From Zhengitettix transpicula (Eukaryota > Arthropoda > Insecta > Orthoptera > Tetrigidae), in contig CM073591.1 of NCBI GenBank assembly GCA_037074705.1, positions 72,646,532 through 72,710,531 on the forward strand: a stretch of 64,000 bases of DNA, in the 5' to 3' direction. The translations under genes were made by a program, and so were the position numbers. Position 1 is the first letter of the stretch, and the number at the start of each line of letters is the position of its first letter. Shown here one piece after another: positions 1 through 11,754 of the stretch. The notes under the pieces are model-generated. The model was not told the DNA's origin, made no database searches, and was given only the letters and a program-made list of their open reading frames with translations.

Positions 1-2765
1 AAAAGTGTTCTTGTCTACCGTTAACGGGTTCATAGACAGGAGGAGGTTCCTTACGGTGTTGGGGACGCATTCCGGGATTTCTGTTAAATTTTTGTTGTCA
101 CAATTGGCAGTTCTCCCACCGCGCGTTAGTTGACAAACGCATGTGGCATCTGCGTTTACCAGAGCGACGGTTAATGATAAAAATAGCAGAGCCGAGAACC
201 TGAAACCAGAATATCAAAGTATTTATTTGTACAAAAAATATACATAAATATTAAGTAGTTTTACCGGTAAAGCCTACTGACATATATTATGTGTATCGGT
301 CTATCAACCGGGCCAAATGTTAGGCAGGAAACGACGCTTCGGCGACTATCATCGCTGCCGTCAGGTATACTGGTGTTCGACCACTATCCACCACTGACCG
401 GTAAAAATACCCCAGTCTAACTGACGACGACGATGCTGATACGGGAACGATGTTTATGAAAAAAATTTGATCTGGTTGATAAACCGAGAATTTTTTTATT
501 AAACATACTGCACATATAATGTATTCTGGAAGACTTTTAATATACCCGGTTTCAAAAACATATTTTACAGAACCTAAACACGTTGATGTTTCTTTTTTAA
601 AAAAATAAAGAAGCATTTTTCAAGTAAAAGTATGTAGTGACATACGCTTTGGAAAATGACTGACATATCAAATACAAAATAAAAATAATAAAATTATTAT
701 AAGCTGTAATTGTTCATTTACATCTGTAACGTGATCAGTTAACGTTTATTTTGCTTTCCGAGAAAATCACGGTATGAAATTTAATTATTTCTTGGTAAAC
801 GCTGTGTTTAATAATAAGCAGGAATTTAAGAATCGGCGCTGTCAATTCTATTTCATTTAAAATATTGTCTTATACTCTGACACATTTTGTGTCATTCATC
901 AAGATTAAAAAGTGAGCAATATAAAATATGGCTACAAAATAAAAACATTGGAGGCGAAAATATTTATCTAATTACATCAATCAAATGATTTCATAAGTAG
1001 CAAAATAACAGACAAAAATATGTTCTAAATAAATACCACACAACGTTTCTACAATACTTGATGCTATCGTCATGAGGTTGAAGAAAAACAAGACCCATAA
1101 TAATAAAAAAACAGGCGACATTCAGAACTATACTTTTAACACAGACGTTTCATATTTTAGTTTCTTCTGATTAATGTTTATTGAATAAGAAATCAAACGA
1201 ACTGTTAAGAAGTTCTCATTTGTTCATTATGCATTTTAGTTTCTTCCGATTTCATATCTCTTTACAAAACTTGGGACGCAGATTACATCTACACGCCTAC
1301 AACATGCTTAATTTTTAAAATTAAAATTAGTTAAATTTATATGACTTTAAATTCTATTCTCATTCCGTTCACAGTCAGTGGATTATGATGTTTACAAGAT
1401 GCAATTTAAATTTCCTTTCATACCTGTCGTTAAATATTAACGTGAAGAAATAAATCCATACCATTTGGGGATTTAACTTGATAGCTTTAATCAAATCCTA
1501 ATACACTCATAAGGAACATAAAAATATAACATTTGTTAACTTGAGAAACTATTTTAAATAAAATAAGTACGATAAATTTCACAGGGTAGAGAAAGTTAAT
1601 GTACATAATAAAATACTAGCAAAAAATATATATACGTTCTTAAAGCTAACGTTTTGTAAACAATGTTCAAAAATTCTGAATATACAAGGAAGAATCCAAA
1701 ATGTTACTAAATTTCAATAAATTCATCTAGTAATTACCCTCGACGTCTGAAAGAATACCATGGAATTTATTAGTCAATTTTTATTAATTTATTTATTTTC
1801 ACATTGCTAAATAGACTCGCCTTAATGTGATTTTCTTTAGTCACATGACGCACTCATGAAATGAATGAATGGCTTTCGGACATTTGAACGTGAAGATAAT
1901 GTTATCTTGAATCTGAAGGACGTTAGCCATACTGACGTACAACTTTCACGCATTGCGAACTATATCCTCGTAATTTGACATTTGGTTCTCCGCATACGAC
2001 ACAACAGGAATTTACGGATCCCATCATATGTCTTCATATAAATTAAAACAATACTGAGTTTTCAATTAAATGTTTGCCATTATTTTCGTTTTATTTTCTA
2101 ATCCAAAATTAAATATGAAAAACGTACAACTAGCCCATTAATTTCCTATTATACCAAATTAACCTACCACGTATCGATACAATTGAATGTTTCGTGATCA
2201 TTTTAATCGAATGTTTAACATAATTTTAGAAATTTTTTAATCGTAGATAAACTTGTTATTTATATTTTTTTTATAATATTAAATTTGTATATCAGTTTTG
2301 ATATACATAGCGAAAACTTCTCTTTCCTTATTTGTAGTATTCGAATTTATTTAATTCGTTATTAAAAGCGCTGGAAACAAGTACATCTCATGTTTGTGCA
2401 CGCTGACCATAGTTTTGTTTATTGTATCATGTTCCATACCAGGAAATAATTAAATTGGGTTCAATAACAAGAATTATGACCATAGCCTCTAGAAAATAGC
2501 GTAAGTTATACGTGAGCTTTAAAATCAATATATACGCTACACTTCCCGCATTACACAGTGGTTGTTGAATGACTAACGAGTGATTTTAAAAATATATTAC
2601 GTGTAATCAATCTTAAAAGTTTCAAATGAACAGATTTCAGGCGGACTCAGTTGATTTTATTTATAGAAATAAATATTTGGTGTTAATGTCAGTACAAATA
2701 CTGCGATACAGCGCAACTACACACGGAAACAAAGTTTCAAAAGTATACAGTTTTACTCACATCAT
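1..2765 (-). CDS. Secreted leucine-rich-repeat protein, 5' part (partial, two exons)
   Basis: Coding bases are 2765-2761 (exon 1) joined to 199-1 (exon 2), leaving the window on a codon boundary after 68 residues. The joined start reads MMFSALLFLSLTVALVNA, a typical signal peptide, followed by an LRR N-terminal cap with Cys at about residues 22, 24, 35 and 46, the motif NLTEIPECVPNTVRNLLLS and the beginning of the first LRR. Exon 1 ends AATGAT/GTGAGT; exon 2 starts after TGGTTTCAG/GTTCTC. The phase fits exactly: AT from exon 1 plus G from exon 2 makes Met2. LRR proteins with signal peptides are secreted or membrane receptors and adhesion or immune-recognition molecules; which applies cannot be told without the C-terminus. 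No ATG occurs in the inferred leader before the start. Gene family is confident, exact orthology unknown. Confidence 0.85.
200..2760 (-). other. Intron 1 of the left-edge LRR gene
   Basis: The donor GTGAGT (2760-2755) and acceptor TTTCAG (205-200) bound a 2,561-bp AT-rich intron. The short frames inside it have no recognisable domain. Several AATAAA/TTTATT words occur, as expected by chance in AT-rich DNA. I see no transposon protein in it. Confidence 0.75.
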
Positions 2766-2780
2766 TGCGGGTTATACTTG

Positions 2781-2946
2781 AACTGAGATGTTCGATCTCC
2801 AGATACTTGATTTAATATATCCTTCCCGATGTTACTTGCCAAGTGAATCTGCCACTAAGCTCTCCGTTTCTCGGAAGCTCTATCAAGAAGCAGAGGTTAT
2901 CTATCGGAGGTCTGGATATTGTCTTTGATGCCTTCTTCCTTATATA
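2781..2946 (-). promoter_or_regulatory. Core promoter and 5'UTR of the left-edge LRR gene
   Basis: On the minus strand a TATATAAGG box lies at 2946-2938; a start about 30 bp downstream would fall near 2916 (around AATATCCAGA), giving a leader of about 150 nt without any ATG. A second, closer pair is also visible: TATATTAAA at 2819-2811 and a perfect arthropod initiator TCAGTT at 2786-2781, about 33-35 bp apart. Use of the second would give a leader of only about 20 nt. Both are seen in sequence; which is used is unknown. Confidence 0.55.
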
Positions 2947-3393
2947 ATAATGACGTATGACAATTCCTCAAATTATTTTCACGAACGTGTTAGCTGGATA
3001 TTATTGTGACTTATTGTTACCAAAAGAAATAACTTAAAGATATATATATATATTTCCTCAGTGCTGCACAACACTTACACAATTAATTAAAATTAACAAG
3101 CAAAAACACCAGTTAAACAACGGGGAAAACTCTGTTTAAGCAGTCATAAACCTTCTGGTAAAATTGAACCATACTAGACGTATCGGACATGCATTAGTAT
3201 TTCACTATATTATTTTATGTTGCTCTTGTGGAAATAAACGCCAAAACTCGGTCGATGTAGGTCGGCAATTTGAACTCCGACCACGAATAACATACATATA
3301 TCTATGTAAATTCTTCATTTTGCCTTTCGTATGGAAAAAATTATATAAATAACTAACTATGGTTGTTTAATATTAATAATAGTGTATTGCACC

Positions 3394-3504
3394 ATGAACA
3401 GGCGTAACAAAGCCATCGATCGCCTGCTCAACGATTCCGATTTAGATTTGTATTTTAGCGACGTATGTTTGCACTGCTGGAAGAGTAAAAATAAATTAAC
3501 GTGA
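3394..3504 (+). CDS. Short ORF, 36 aa, possible first exon or transposase N-terminus
   Basis: CACC precedes an ATG that opens a 36-residue frame ending in TGA. It starts MNRRNKAIDRLLNDSDLDL and contains an acidic patch, then CLHCWKSKNK. The composition is more protein-like than neighbouring frames, and the acidic DSDLDL style recalls N-termini of piggyBac-type transposases, but 36 residues are too few to assign. It lies about 450 bp upstream of, and divergent from, the LRR promoter. It may be chance, a transposon scrap, or a small first exon. Confidence 0.2.
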   Translation: MNRRNKAIDRLLNDSDLDLYFSDVCLHCWKSKNKLT

Positions 3505-4886
3505 ATTAATCACTTTTACTATTTCTATACTCACACTCATTAATGAATCATACACAACTAAAGAAATAAGGTATTAAAACGCGAAGGTCCGGTAAGCCTC
3601 TGCATTGAAAGGTAAATTATGTATTTAAAGTTGGGTTGATGGATCAAATAAGAATGTATCAAACAAAAAAAAGTATAAAATAATTCCAGTTACGTAGTTA
3701 CACGATGATGGAAGTAATACAATTAAATAAACTTATCACGACAATAATAATGCATTGTATAAAATAGTCAGGAACTAAGCTAACTTCCGGACGTTGATTG
3801 CAAAGAGGTTGCAGATACAACTATTGTATGGACGTAATAAGAATGACGACTGGCTATCAAGAATATTCAAGTGATAAATGTCTTTGTAGATTTTCAGATC
3901 GTATTTCACAATGTCAACATCCCAGTAGTGAAAAGTGTACTTAAGGTCCTGAAATTTGAACAAAAATATTTACAGGTACACTATTCACGTTAACAAAACT
4001 AAGTGACGATAAACGATTTGGGCGCTAGAAGTTATCTACCAGGAGGTTTATAAAAGTGATTGTCACCATTAATCCGCGGCTAAGGAAATGTCATTACATG
4101 AAAGTGCAATTGGTATGCTTAATACTCCTATAATTAATAATATTAATAAATATATAAATATGAAACTGTGAGATTAATTTGTTTTCTTAGATATGCTATT
4201 CACAGTATTTTTTTTTATTAAATATGCATTATGTATATAAATGTATATAAATATTTTGAAACATTTCTGTAATATTTAAGTAAAGCCTATTACAGAGCAA
4301 AATAATTGATAGATATAATAATTGCATACTCATAAAATTAAAGTAAACATTAGAAATAATAGAACAAAATGAATGAAGGCATAACGTGCTGAAACAACCG
4401 GCGTATTCTAAACGGCGAGAAAGCTGACTTTTAGTCGTCAATTGAGGCGGTGTGTAAGCAAGCAATGAAAAAACGATCAGAGAAAAAACACGAAAATAAC
4501 TAAATAGAAAGGATGCTACTTATAAAACATACTGGTTAATAAATGAACAAATTCTATCATTTTTGGGGAAAAATAATTTTAACTGATAAGGGAAGAAGAA
4601 TGAAACAGATATAGGTCTACTGAGTAAAACAGAATATTCTTCACCTGATCCATAAAAAGTTTGTAGTTATTGTTTTTTTTTCTACAGCCGGAGGTATTCT
4701 ATTCTCGTAAACTACCTCGGTACCTGAGAAGTATTCGTAATACAAACTGATGTTAGTGCAGAGTGATTTCTAGATACATATATTTTATACACCTTCGTAT
4801 AACGGAGCATGAAGCACTTTACATCCAATGGAGAAGATATATTCCGAATGACGAAGTTTGAAAATACTAATTATATCAAGTATATG
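3505..4886. other. AT-rich intergenic DNA, nothing recognised
   Basis: Only short random frames occur on both strands, without splice-bounded or domain-like coding sequence. Confidence 0.5.
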
Positions 4887-4939
<53 letters not shown>

Positions 4940-4967
4940 ATTTATATATATATATATATATATATAT
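4887..4967. repeat. Compound (CA)n-(TA)n microsatellite
   Basis: Eleven CA units (4887-4908) are followed by (TA)n broken by two TTTATA interruptions to about 4967. This is a likely length-polymorphic locus. Confidence 0.95.
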
Positions 4968-5359
4968 TATACTAACTTTTGAATAGTTTAAAGTTTGTTA
5001 CGTAATTCGCATTAGAAATTATTATTATGATTTTTTTCTGCCTTATGTGCCATGAAAAAATTGGGGATACTCCTCCAGGAGCACTCAAATATATAAGTGA
5101 ATGAAAATACGTTGAGTGAAGCGTCTAGGTGGACGAGGAAAATTCGGCCTCAAATGGAGTCCAACGGCGTGTAGAATAATCCACGCTTTTCTTCAAAAAC
5201 AAAACCGACGACAATCACAAAATGAAACTGATGGCTCAACGAACAATTTTGGGGAAGCCATTTAGCTTAGATTACGAAAATGATTTATTATAGCTGTAAA
5301 TCATTATGTTTACTTGAAAAGAGAGCGACTTTTGACGGTCCTAATCGATAGGAAATGAA

Positions 5360-5820
5360 ATGGAAGGAAATATGTTTTTGATATTTTGTTGCACGAGCCA
5401 ATATCTGTTGGAAGGGATCCAAGAACCTTGTTGTCATCAGGAGCCCAGATTATATTCACATTTGGAGGCCAATCGTGTGAGCGAAGATGTTGCTTGTGTG
5501 GGGCGGCGATATCGGAGAGAAAGTGGGAGACGTCGACGTCGACGTCGACGTCGACGGTGGCGCACTCTGGTGGCGGCTGACAGCCCCGGAGAAAGATTGA
5601 TGATGCTTGGGGCTACGCGCTACTGTGGCGGCAAGATTTTCTGCGGGCCTCTGAGAAGGGGTGGTCTGGGGCCTTCAAATACCTGCAAGCACAAAGCAAC
5701 GAAAACCAAATTATTCCATTCTTCGGACTGTTCGCTCCCGCGTAGTTCCTTCTTTCATGGAGAAACAATTACGTTCAGACGCATTTACAATCACGTTTGC
5801 CTTTCTCAATTAAATTGAGT
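5360..5820. other. GC/CpG-rich island with (GTCGAC)n repeat
   Basis: The stretch stands out from the AT-rich surroundings. At 5529-5556 it carries a CGTCGA hexamer array that is its own reverse complement. The plus strand has a 152-residue frame (5360-5818) whose centre is a run of ten Arg encoded by the array; the minus strand reads Val-Asp repeats through the same array. No domain is recognisable, so the frame may be an artefact of GC richness. Alternatives are a 5' exon or promoter island, or the end of an unrecognised transposon. Confidence 0.35.
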
Positions 5821-7210
5821 CCGTTGATTGAACTTTAAAAGTAGTGTCAATTATTCAGTAAATACAATAAACTATTTATTACACAATTTTTTCGGGATCT
5901 AGGTGATTGTGAAAATTTGAATGGTTAATTGGTTTCAACCAAAAAATGTCCTCAAGATATTAACAAACTTCTTTATTGTGTAGCCATCAAATTAAAATTC
6001 CAAGAACATCAGATTCAATTGTCTGTAGAATTAAGCCCATAGAACAATTATAAATTACATTAGGATAGGCTCAATAAACATAGAATTTCTCACATTATGG
6101 TAAATATATTATGTAGAATAGACAAATCAAAAAGTAATAGATACATCAGCTAACTAATACCAGCAGCTGTCCAAATTAAGAAGCATAATTTACACCCAAG
6201 ATTCAATAGCCTTAAGACCTCGTGTATTGTACACTCGCGGTTATATAGACCAACGGCGGTAATTATTTTATTTAAAAATAAAAAATACGAAAATACAAGA
6301 CAATTATTTAATTTCCGGTTGACACTATCGTCGAATGAAACTTTCTTAATAATTTAATTAAAAAATTTAAAATGAGGAAACACGAGTTAATTGCTGTATT
6401 TACAGTTAACATTATTGTAGAAAGAAACTTATTTACGCGTTTTCGTCACCAACAACATAAGACCTATTCTGGGTTCGTGAAATAGGAATGTCTCCTTTCT
6501 CTTTCAATTCAGTATATTTCATAGATTTAATTCGCACGTCAGCTGTCACTATAGGAATAGATAAATCGTTGCAATTTTTTTTGCTTGCTTGCTTTTCAAT
6601 ACGTCCCCCTGCCGACAATTTAATTTTACCCTCCTATAGGTCTACACAGAGGTTTCATTATACTCAAATAATTACTCAGTAACACATTTTAAAATTTAAC
6701 AAAAGTGAATAAAATAATTTTGGCGTTCAATATTTTACTGGCTGGATTTTTAATTTAAATGTGTATAAAATTGAGATTATTTTACCTCAAGTTATTTCAA
6801 GAGCACACCTTATGTTGAAGTTAATATACATTCAAAGTCCCCAAAATTCTTTTAACGTAATGATCTTACGTAATTCATTTTTGAAATGAACCAATATTTA
6901 ATAAATATATTTTACAGTAAGGTATTATAAATCGCATTGATGAGTTAGTTGGTTGGCTTTCATAACGTACTTACGCAAAAAGTAAATCTGTTGACACTAA
7001 TACTTGATCATTGTTGACATTATTCACTTATTCAATTGTCATGCTTTTTCACTACAAGCGGCAAAAAAAAAGTGTTTTGAAGCAATTAATCTTTTCCACA
7101 TTTACAGAAAAAACTGATTTGTGAAACGAATACTTGCGACATTTAATATTCAGAAAAACGCTTAATCTTTTACTCAAACCCAACTCTAAACAGGTTTCTC
7201 GGATTAAATA
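5821..7210. other. AT-rich intergenic DNA, nothing recognised
   Basis: No frame with a recognisable domain and no repeat family seen elsewhere in the window. Confidence 0.5.
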
Positions 7211-7224
7211 AATAATAAATTTAT

Positions 7225-7575
7225 CGACGAGGATGGAAAAATTTCGGCGCGGGACCTCAGCGCTTGGTACGCGGTTGCTCTCCCATCTGAGCTATCCGAG
7301 ACGGCTCCAGGCCAAGTACGAGGCTTCTCCATCCGTTTTATATGCCTGAACCAGGCTCATCTACAATTCACTGGATCACATACTTCACGGCCTAATTTTT
7401 GGACTTTAATGAAGAATGGATATTACGTGTAAATTGTTCAAAGGTGCAAATTAATTAATTATAGAACAGAAAAACCTTTCAAACGAAGCTCAGCCATATA
7501 AGGGATGAAACAAAGATAAAAGAACAGGATGGAAAATACTCGACCGCACCGAGAATCCAACTCTGGGCATTGAAA
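7225..7575 (-). repeat. tRNA-derived SINE, one unit plus tail of another, minus strand
   Basis: Reading the minus strand from 7575, there is first a unit tail (TGGCTGAGCTTCGTTTGAAA and TTCTGTTCT blocks). Next come the leader ACACGTAATATCCATTCTTC (7430-7411), a pol III A-box-like TAGCTCAGATGGG (7294-7282), and AGGTCCCGCGCC continuing into ATTTTTCCATCC. The head resembles a tRNA D-arm region. The order tail, leader, tRNA-like head suggests two units joined head to tail. Confidence 0.7.
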
Positions 7576-7604
7576 GTTTTTATTCGTGCTCTAAAATTAA
7601 TTCA

Positions 7605-7875
7605 TTTGCATATTTGACACGTAATATCCATTATTCAGTCGTAAAATTAGACCGTGAAGGAAATGAAATTTGTGGACGGACAAGTCTCAGACCTGGCGTG
7701 GATTAGATTCTGATAGCTCAAATGGGAGAGCACCAGCGTCATTCAGTTCACGGGTTCGATTTCCGGTCCGGTTGAGTTTTTTTTCTATCTCGGACCTTTA
7801 ACTCATTTTCACATGGCGCATATGGCTGAGCTTCGTTTGAAAGCTTTTCTTCAGTTCTTGACTAATTAATTAATA
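7605..7875 (+). repeat. tRNA-derived SINE, plus strand copy
   Basis: The leader ACACGTAATATCCATT (7617-7632) is followed by an A box TAGCTCAAATGGG (7714-7726) and a B box GGTTCGATTTCC (7753-7764), at tRNA-like spacing. The 3' body TGGCTGAGCTTCGTTTGAAA and TTCAGTTCTTGA matches the minus-strand copy next to it. Together they form an imperfect inverted repeat centred near 7590. Both internal pol III boxes look intact, but activity is not implied. Confidence 0.75.
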
Positions 7876-8259
7876 TAAGAAAATTAAGAGAGCTGAGATT
7901 TCAAGAGTTTTTAATGCCTGTTGTAATGTGAATGAAAATATCATAATAGGAAACTGAAATTCGGGTGAATAAATTTTATAAATATTTTCATTACAAAAAC
8001 CTCATAAATGGTTGTCCCGTCACTACAATCAGACATCTGACAACCAATTAACCCGTTATGTAAATACATCCAGACTTGTATCAAAACTCCCTAATCCGCA
8101 TTGATTGTTAGCAGAGCTGTTGAGTAACGCAACGATTTTTGTGTCGGTCTTCAATAATTTTTCTGACATTAGCTTCGCTTCTATAAATCACGTCTAACAG
8201 TAGGAAATAAAAATTTTGATAATAATATTTCTAAATAATAACCAATTTTTAAAAACATA
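7876..8259. other. AT-rich DNA, nothing recognised
   Basis: No coding frame or repeat recognised between the SINE pair and the poly(A) signals of the next candidate exon. Confidence 0.5.
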
Positions 8260-8548
8260 TTTATTCATCTTTATTATAGAGACAACCACCTGCCATTTAC
8301 CGGCGTAACACAAAGCTGTCGCTTTAACGCGTATACAATGGGTGTGTTATAGCTATTTTTTTTAGTCGTACTTGCTCTGTAATTCCTTGACAATACTCTC
8401 TTCTGCCCGTGTCCTACATGGGTTCACAAACGTATCCATTGTCCTCGTAACACATTGTTCATACTCATGGAAAAGTTTGTGTTGTGCGGAATAAAAAGGG
8501 CGCTTCAAATTTGAAGGGGAGTGGAATGGGGGTCGCTGCATCAATATC
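8260..8548 (-). CDS. Candidate terminal exon of an unidentified gene
   Basis: On the minus strand an acceptor-like GCGTCAACACAG ends at 8549. It opens a frame ending at 8362 in KLFHEYEQCVTRTMDTF...VKELQSKYD-stop. The frame is charged, helix-like, has two Cys and no low complexity. Two AATAAA signals (8275-8270 and 8265-8260) lie about 90-100 nt past the stop, as expected for a last exon. The same frame is open upstream to a Met at 8616, so a single-exon 84-residue ORF is the alternative. I do not recognise the family. If spliced, the exon enters in phase 2. No upstream partner exon was found. Confidence 0.3.
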
Positions 8549-10442
8549 CTGTGTTGACGCACGCAAACTCCAGTAAGCACAGAGAATGAATGGCAACTTT
8601 CACGAGAGGAAACCAAGTTTTTTTTTATTTCACAGAAAAAAATTGAAACAAGTTTAAATTAAAACTTTATCCATAATGATTAATGAGGTTATCAGTCTCT
8701 TTAGATTCAAGGTATTAAATTGTATAACATTAACTACTTCTAACCGTAGAAAGCAAAAGTATAGAGAACCTGGCTATAGATTCCACTTAAAATAAAGAAG
8801 GATCGTGGGGAGTAATTGTTTCATGTTTGTAGCCAAGTAACTGACTGATTTATAATTAATAGATTTCGAACACTTGAATAATTAATATAACTGTTCACAG
8901 AATCACCTAATGTGATATAATGGTGAAATAAAAAATTTACGTCTGATTATCATAAGAAAGATAGCCAAATACAGACAAAATAAGTGATAATATGAATTAT
9001 CTTTATATCGCAATAATAAGAATTGTATTTTGACGTTAGTAAAATATTTGTTATTTTTATTTTACAGAAAAATTGTTTCTAACTTTTCAAGTTTTATTCT
9101 TATAAACCATTATTAGTCCTTAAACATTAAAATTGGTCTTAAATGTGACGCAAAATATTTACTTTCACTACAATCACCCTATCGTTTGAATACGGATGAT
9201 GCTCAATTAAGAAAATATTATATTTGATTTAAAACTACATTCTGAAGGTAAACTGTTTTGAGAATAATTATTAGTATCAATGTAATAGTATACTTTAGTA
9301 AAGACATTGAATTTGAAAAATGCAGATATTACGTTCCTATATTTATAATTAAGTTTTGTTATAATCTATATTAACCCCGTTCCTATTTATCTCATCTAAT
9401 ATTTATAAACCTTTAATTTTCTTAAAGTATTATCAAACCCTAATTATTATCTTAAGAATACTCTTACGTATTTAACGCACACAATTACTTTTGTTGGTGT
9501 CAAAAAAATCGATTAATTTATGTTAATTAAAAATTATATTGAACTTCGAACAGTTGATTTGTTGAAAAAACTAGCTAAATTTTGATGCTTAAAATGTAAA
9601 CTAAATATAAAACAAAATTTTAAAATATCACGTAAGGTATGATATATTCATGAGTAAATTTTTATAAATTAATATTGTAGAAAATGAAAAATATTCGTAT
9701 GTTCTGAAAAATTAGTAATAAGAAAAATTTAGACATAAGAAGTGGTGATATGAATACCACACAACGCTTCTGGAAACCTTTTTCCTAAGAAAACTAAAAC
9801 CACAAGAGCCTAGAGCGGCACCGCCGCACAGCACAGTTGACAAACACAATTAATTAATATAGTATTTTAAATCGGAATTTTGTTAAAACCCCAACCTACA
9901 AATTTGTGGAGGAAACCATTGGAAACTTCGAAAATATTTTTCCAATAATTTATTGCAAATACCATTGTTACTAACATATAACTGTTACTCGTTCCATGTG
10001 AGCGTCGAGGAGCTTGAAGTCTGTTTCTACAATCGTTTCGGACCGCCTTGTGATACCACCTGCCAGTGACACAATTCTATATGACATGAAGCAGGTGCCA
10101 CAACGATTGCATTGTCTACGGACTAGTTATGACACTCATAGAAACGAATTAGTGTGCCGTTGCTCGTTATTTATAATGTATTTGCGTGTATACATTAGAA
10201 AGAGTGGTTTGCTTAAGACACGCAGTAGAGCTTAAACTCTCTCTCCCATTGTTAATAATCTGTAATTTATCCTTACGTCTAATTAATTATGTACCACCGC
10301 ATTTGCATCCTCAATTAAGTTTGTCGGTTAGCTTAAATGAACTCAACAATGAATAAAATTATTACCAATTACAGTTTATGTAAGGAAACTCCTTTTATAA
10401 TTCGGCTCTGTCACGATACCCTTATTCAGTGTGATTATCTAG

Positions 10443-10737
10443 TTATATAATGAAGAAAACACTGAAAGAATTTTCCTCAAATACGTTAGAGCCGTATGAG
10501 CGATTTCTGCGAAATGTTGCACAAAAAAGTTTGAGCAACCGAGAAAAAAAATTTGAACTTTGTATCATGTTCTCGGAACGGAGAGGGTCTGTGTAGTAGT
10601 TGTCCAGAATGATCCAGTTTCGAATCAAATCCGCAGGTTTCACCTGAATTGTGAATCAGGACGACATTTAAGTCAATTATTACTCTGTAGAACCTTCTGG
10701 CAGGCTCGGTGTAAATGAGGTGCGTCTGTAATAACAT
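10443..10737 (-). pseudogene. Coding-like fragment, two overlapping frames, unidentified
   Basis: Minus-strand ATTACAG at about 10726-10720 is an acceptor-like site preceding a frame with YTEPARRFYRVIIDLNVV. A shifted frame then continues with KPADLIRNWIILDNYY to 10443. The join looks like a +1 shift near 10644 or an exon end at CAATTCAG/GTGAAA. The second frame vaguely recalls piggyBac transposase C-terminal blocks, but not enough to assign. It could be a decayed transposon or a real exon; I cannot decide. Confidence 0.2.
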
Positions 10738-10861
10738 GAAAGGCCGAGTTAGAAACCGTTATTAACCTTCGGTTCGGATCTGACCGTTCTCCTTTTTAAA
10801 ATTTAAATTATATCAATTTGCAGCGAGACTTGCGTTATCGATCAATGTCAGGAAGTAACAG

Positions 10862-10865
<4 letters not shown>

Positions 10866-10911
<46 letters not shown>
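10866..10911. repeat. (AT)n microsatellite, about 23 units
   Basis: An uninterrupted AT dinucleotide run of about 46 bp. Confidence 0.95.
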
Positions 10912-10914
<3 letters not shown>

Positions 10915-11754
10915 GTATAGAATTACGGCATGGAGATCGACACATGTCTGTAATAAACAACTTTATTTTACCAGCGAGTGCATGATAGACTTACTAAAAT
11001 ACGAGTAAAGTTAACAGAGATGGAATGCAGTTGCACGTAACAGCAAATTTTTGGTTCTTGTACCTAAAATGTAGCATTAAAAATTATCATTAGTTTCACG
11101 GCCTCAATATTAACCACTTTGTACAATGAATTTTGTGTTTATTATTCCGGTTAATGCAGCTAAGAATAAAGTCGTTCTATGGTTAATAAATTTACATCCG
11201 AATATATATTCGTTAAGTAAATCTTTTAGGATTTACGTAAAGGGATTTAATTTTATGATAGTTACACAGATCAATAGGGTCGCATATTTGCAGGTTTGTT
11301 ATATTACTAAGGAAGTTGTCAGTTCGATGTTCTCATTTAATTTTTAGTATTATAAGTTTAATTTGTCAATAATTTCTTTATTATGTAGAAGTAATTGGAA
11401 CCCTCCCTCGTAAAAAAGATATATTCCAATTAAATGTCTGCATATAAAACATTATAGCATTGAAAATGTTTATGTGTATAAGTACTATTTATTTGTAATA
11501 AATAAATTCTTTCCACATTTACAAATTACCAACGATCCCCGAAAAAATTTAAGCAAAAAATTAACATTTGCTCTCATGTTGTATGACGTTACTTCACGCA
11601 CGTATTTAATAATTCACTAATCTATTGGGTTCTAAGGTCGGATATATATCTCTCGGTTGATAAAATTTATACATAAACAAATACTAGTTACTACAAGATG
11701 AACGATAGGTTACATACATGATACATCAAATAAAATGCTCAAACACCTGTAGAT

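Larger units (their letters stand above)
8617..11750. other. AT-rich DNA with scraps of a dispersed repeat
   Basis: Segments near 8925-9020 (AAAAATTTACGTC, GATAGCCAAATACAGACAAA) and 9715-9800 (TACCACACAACGCTTCTGGAAA) resemble, in reverse complement, blocks at 28160-28400. The second block also resembles 1032-1056. They appear to belong to one old AT-rich interspersed family. No other gene is recognised apart from the weak exon candidate near 10.7 kb. Confidence 0.4.

Noticed and set aside
5700..5830. Relation between the GC island end and the 41.85-42.12-kb minus frame (shared FRRIYN)
   Set aside because: Only about a dozen matching bases; not enough to call a family.
7270..7330. Functional tRNA gene
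   Set aside because: Only A-box-like and partial B-box similarity, no acceptor-stem pairing, and the sequence recurs as a SINE.
7700..7780. Functional tRNA gene on the plus strand
   Set aside because: A and B boxes are good but no cloverleaf with a paired acceptor stem can be drawn; SINE body follows.
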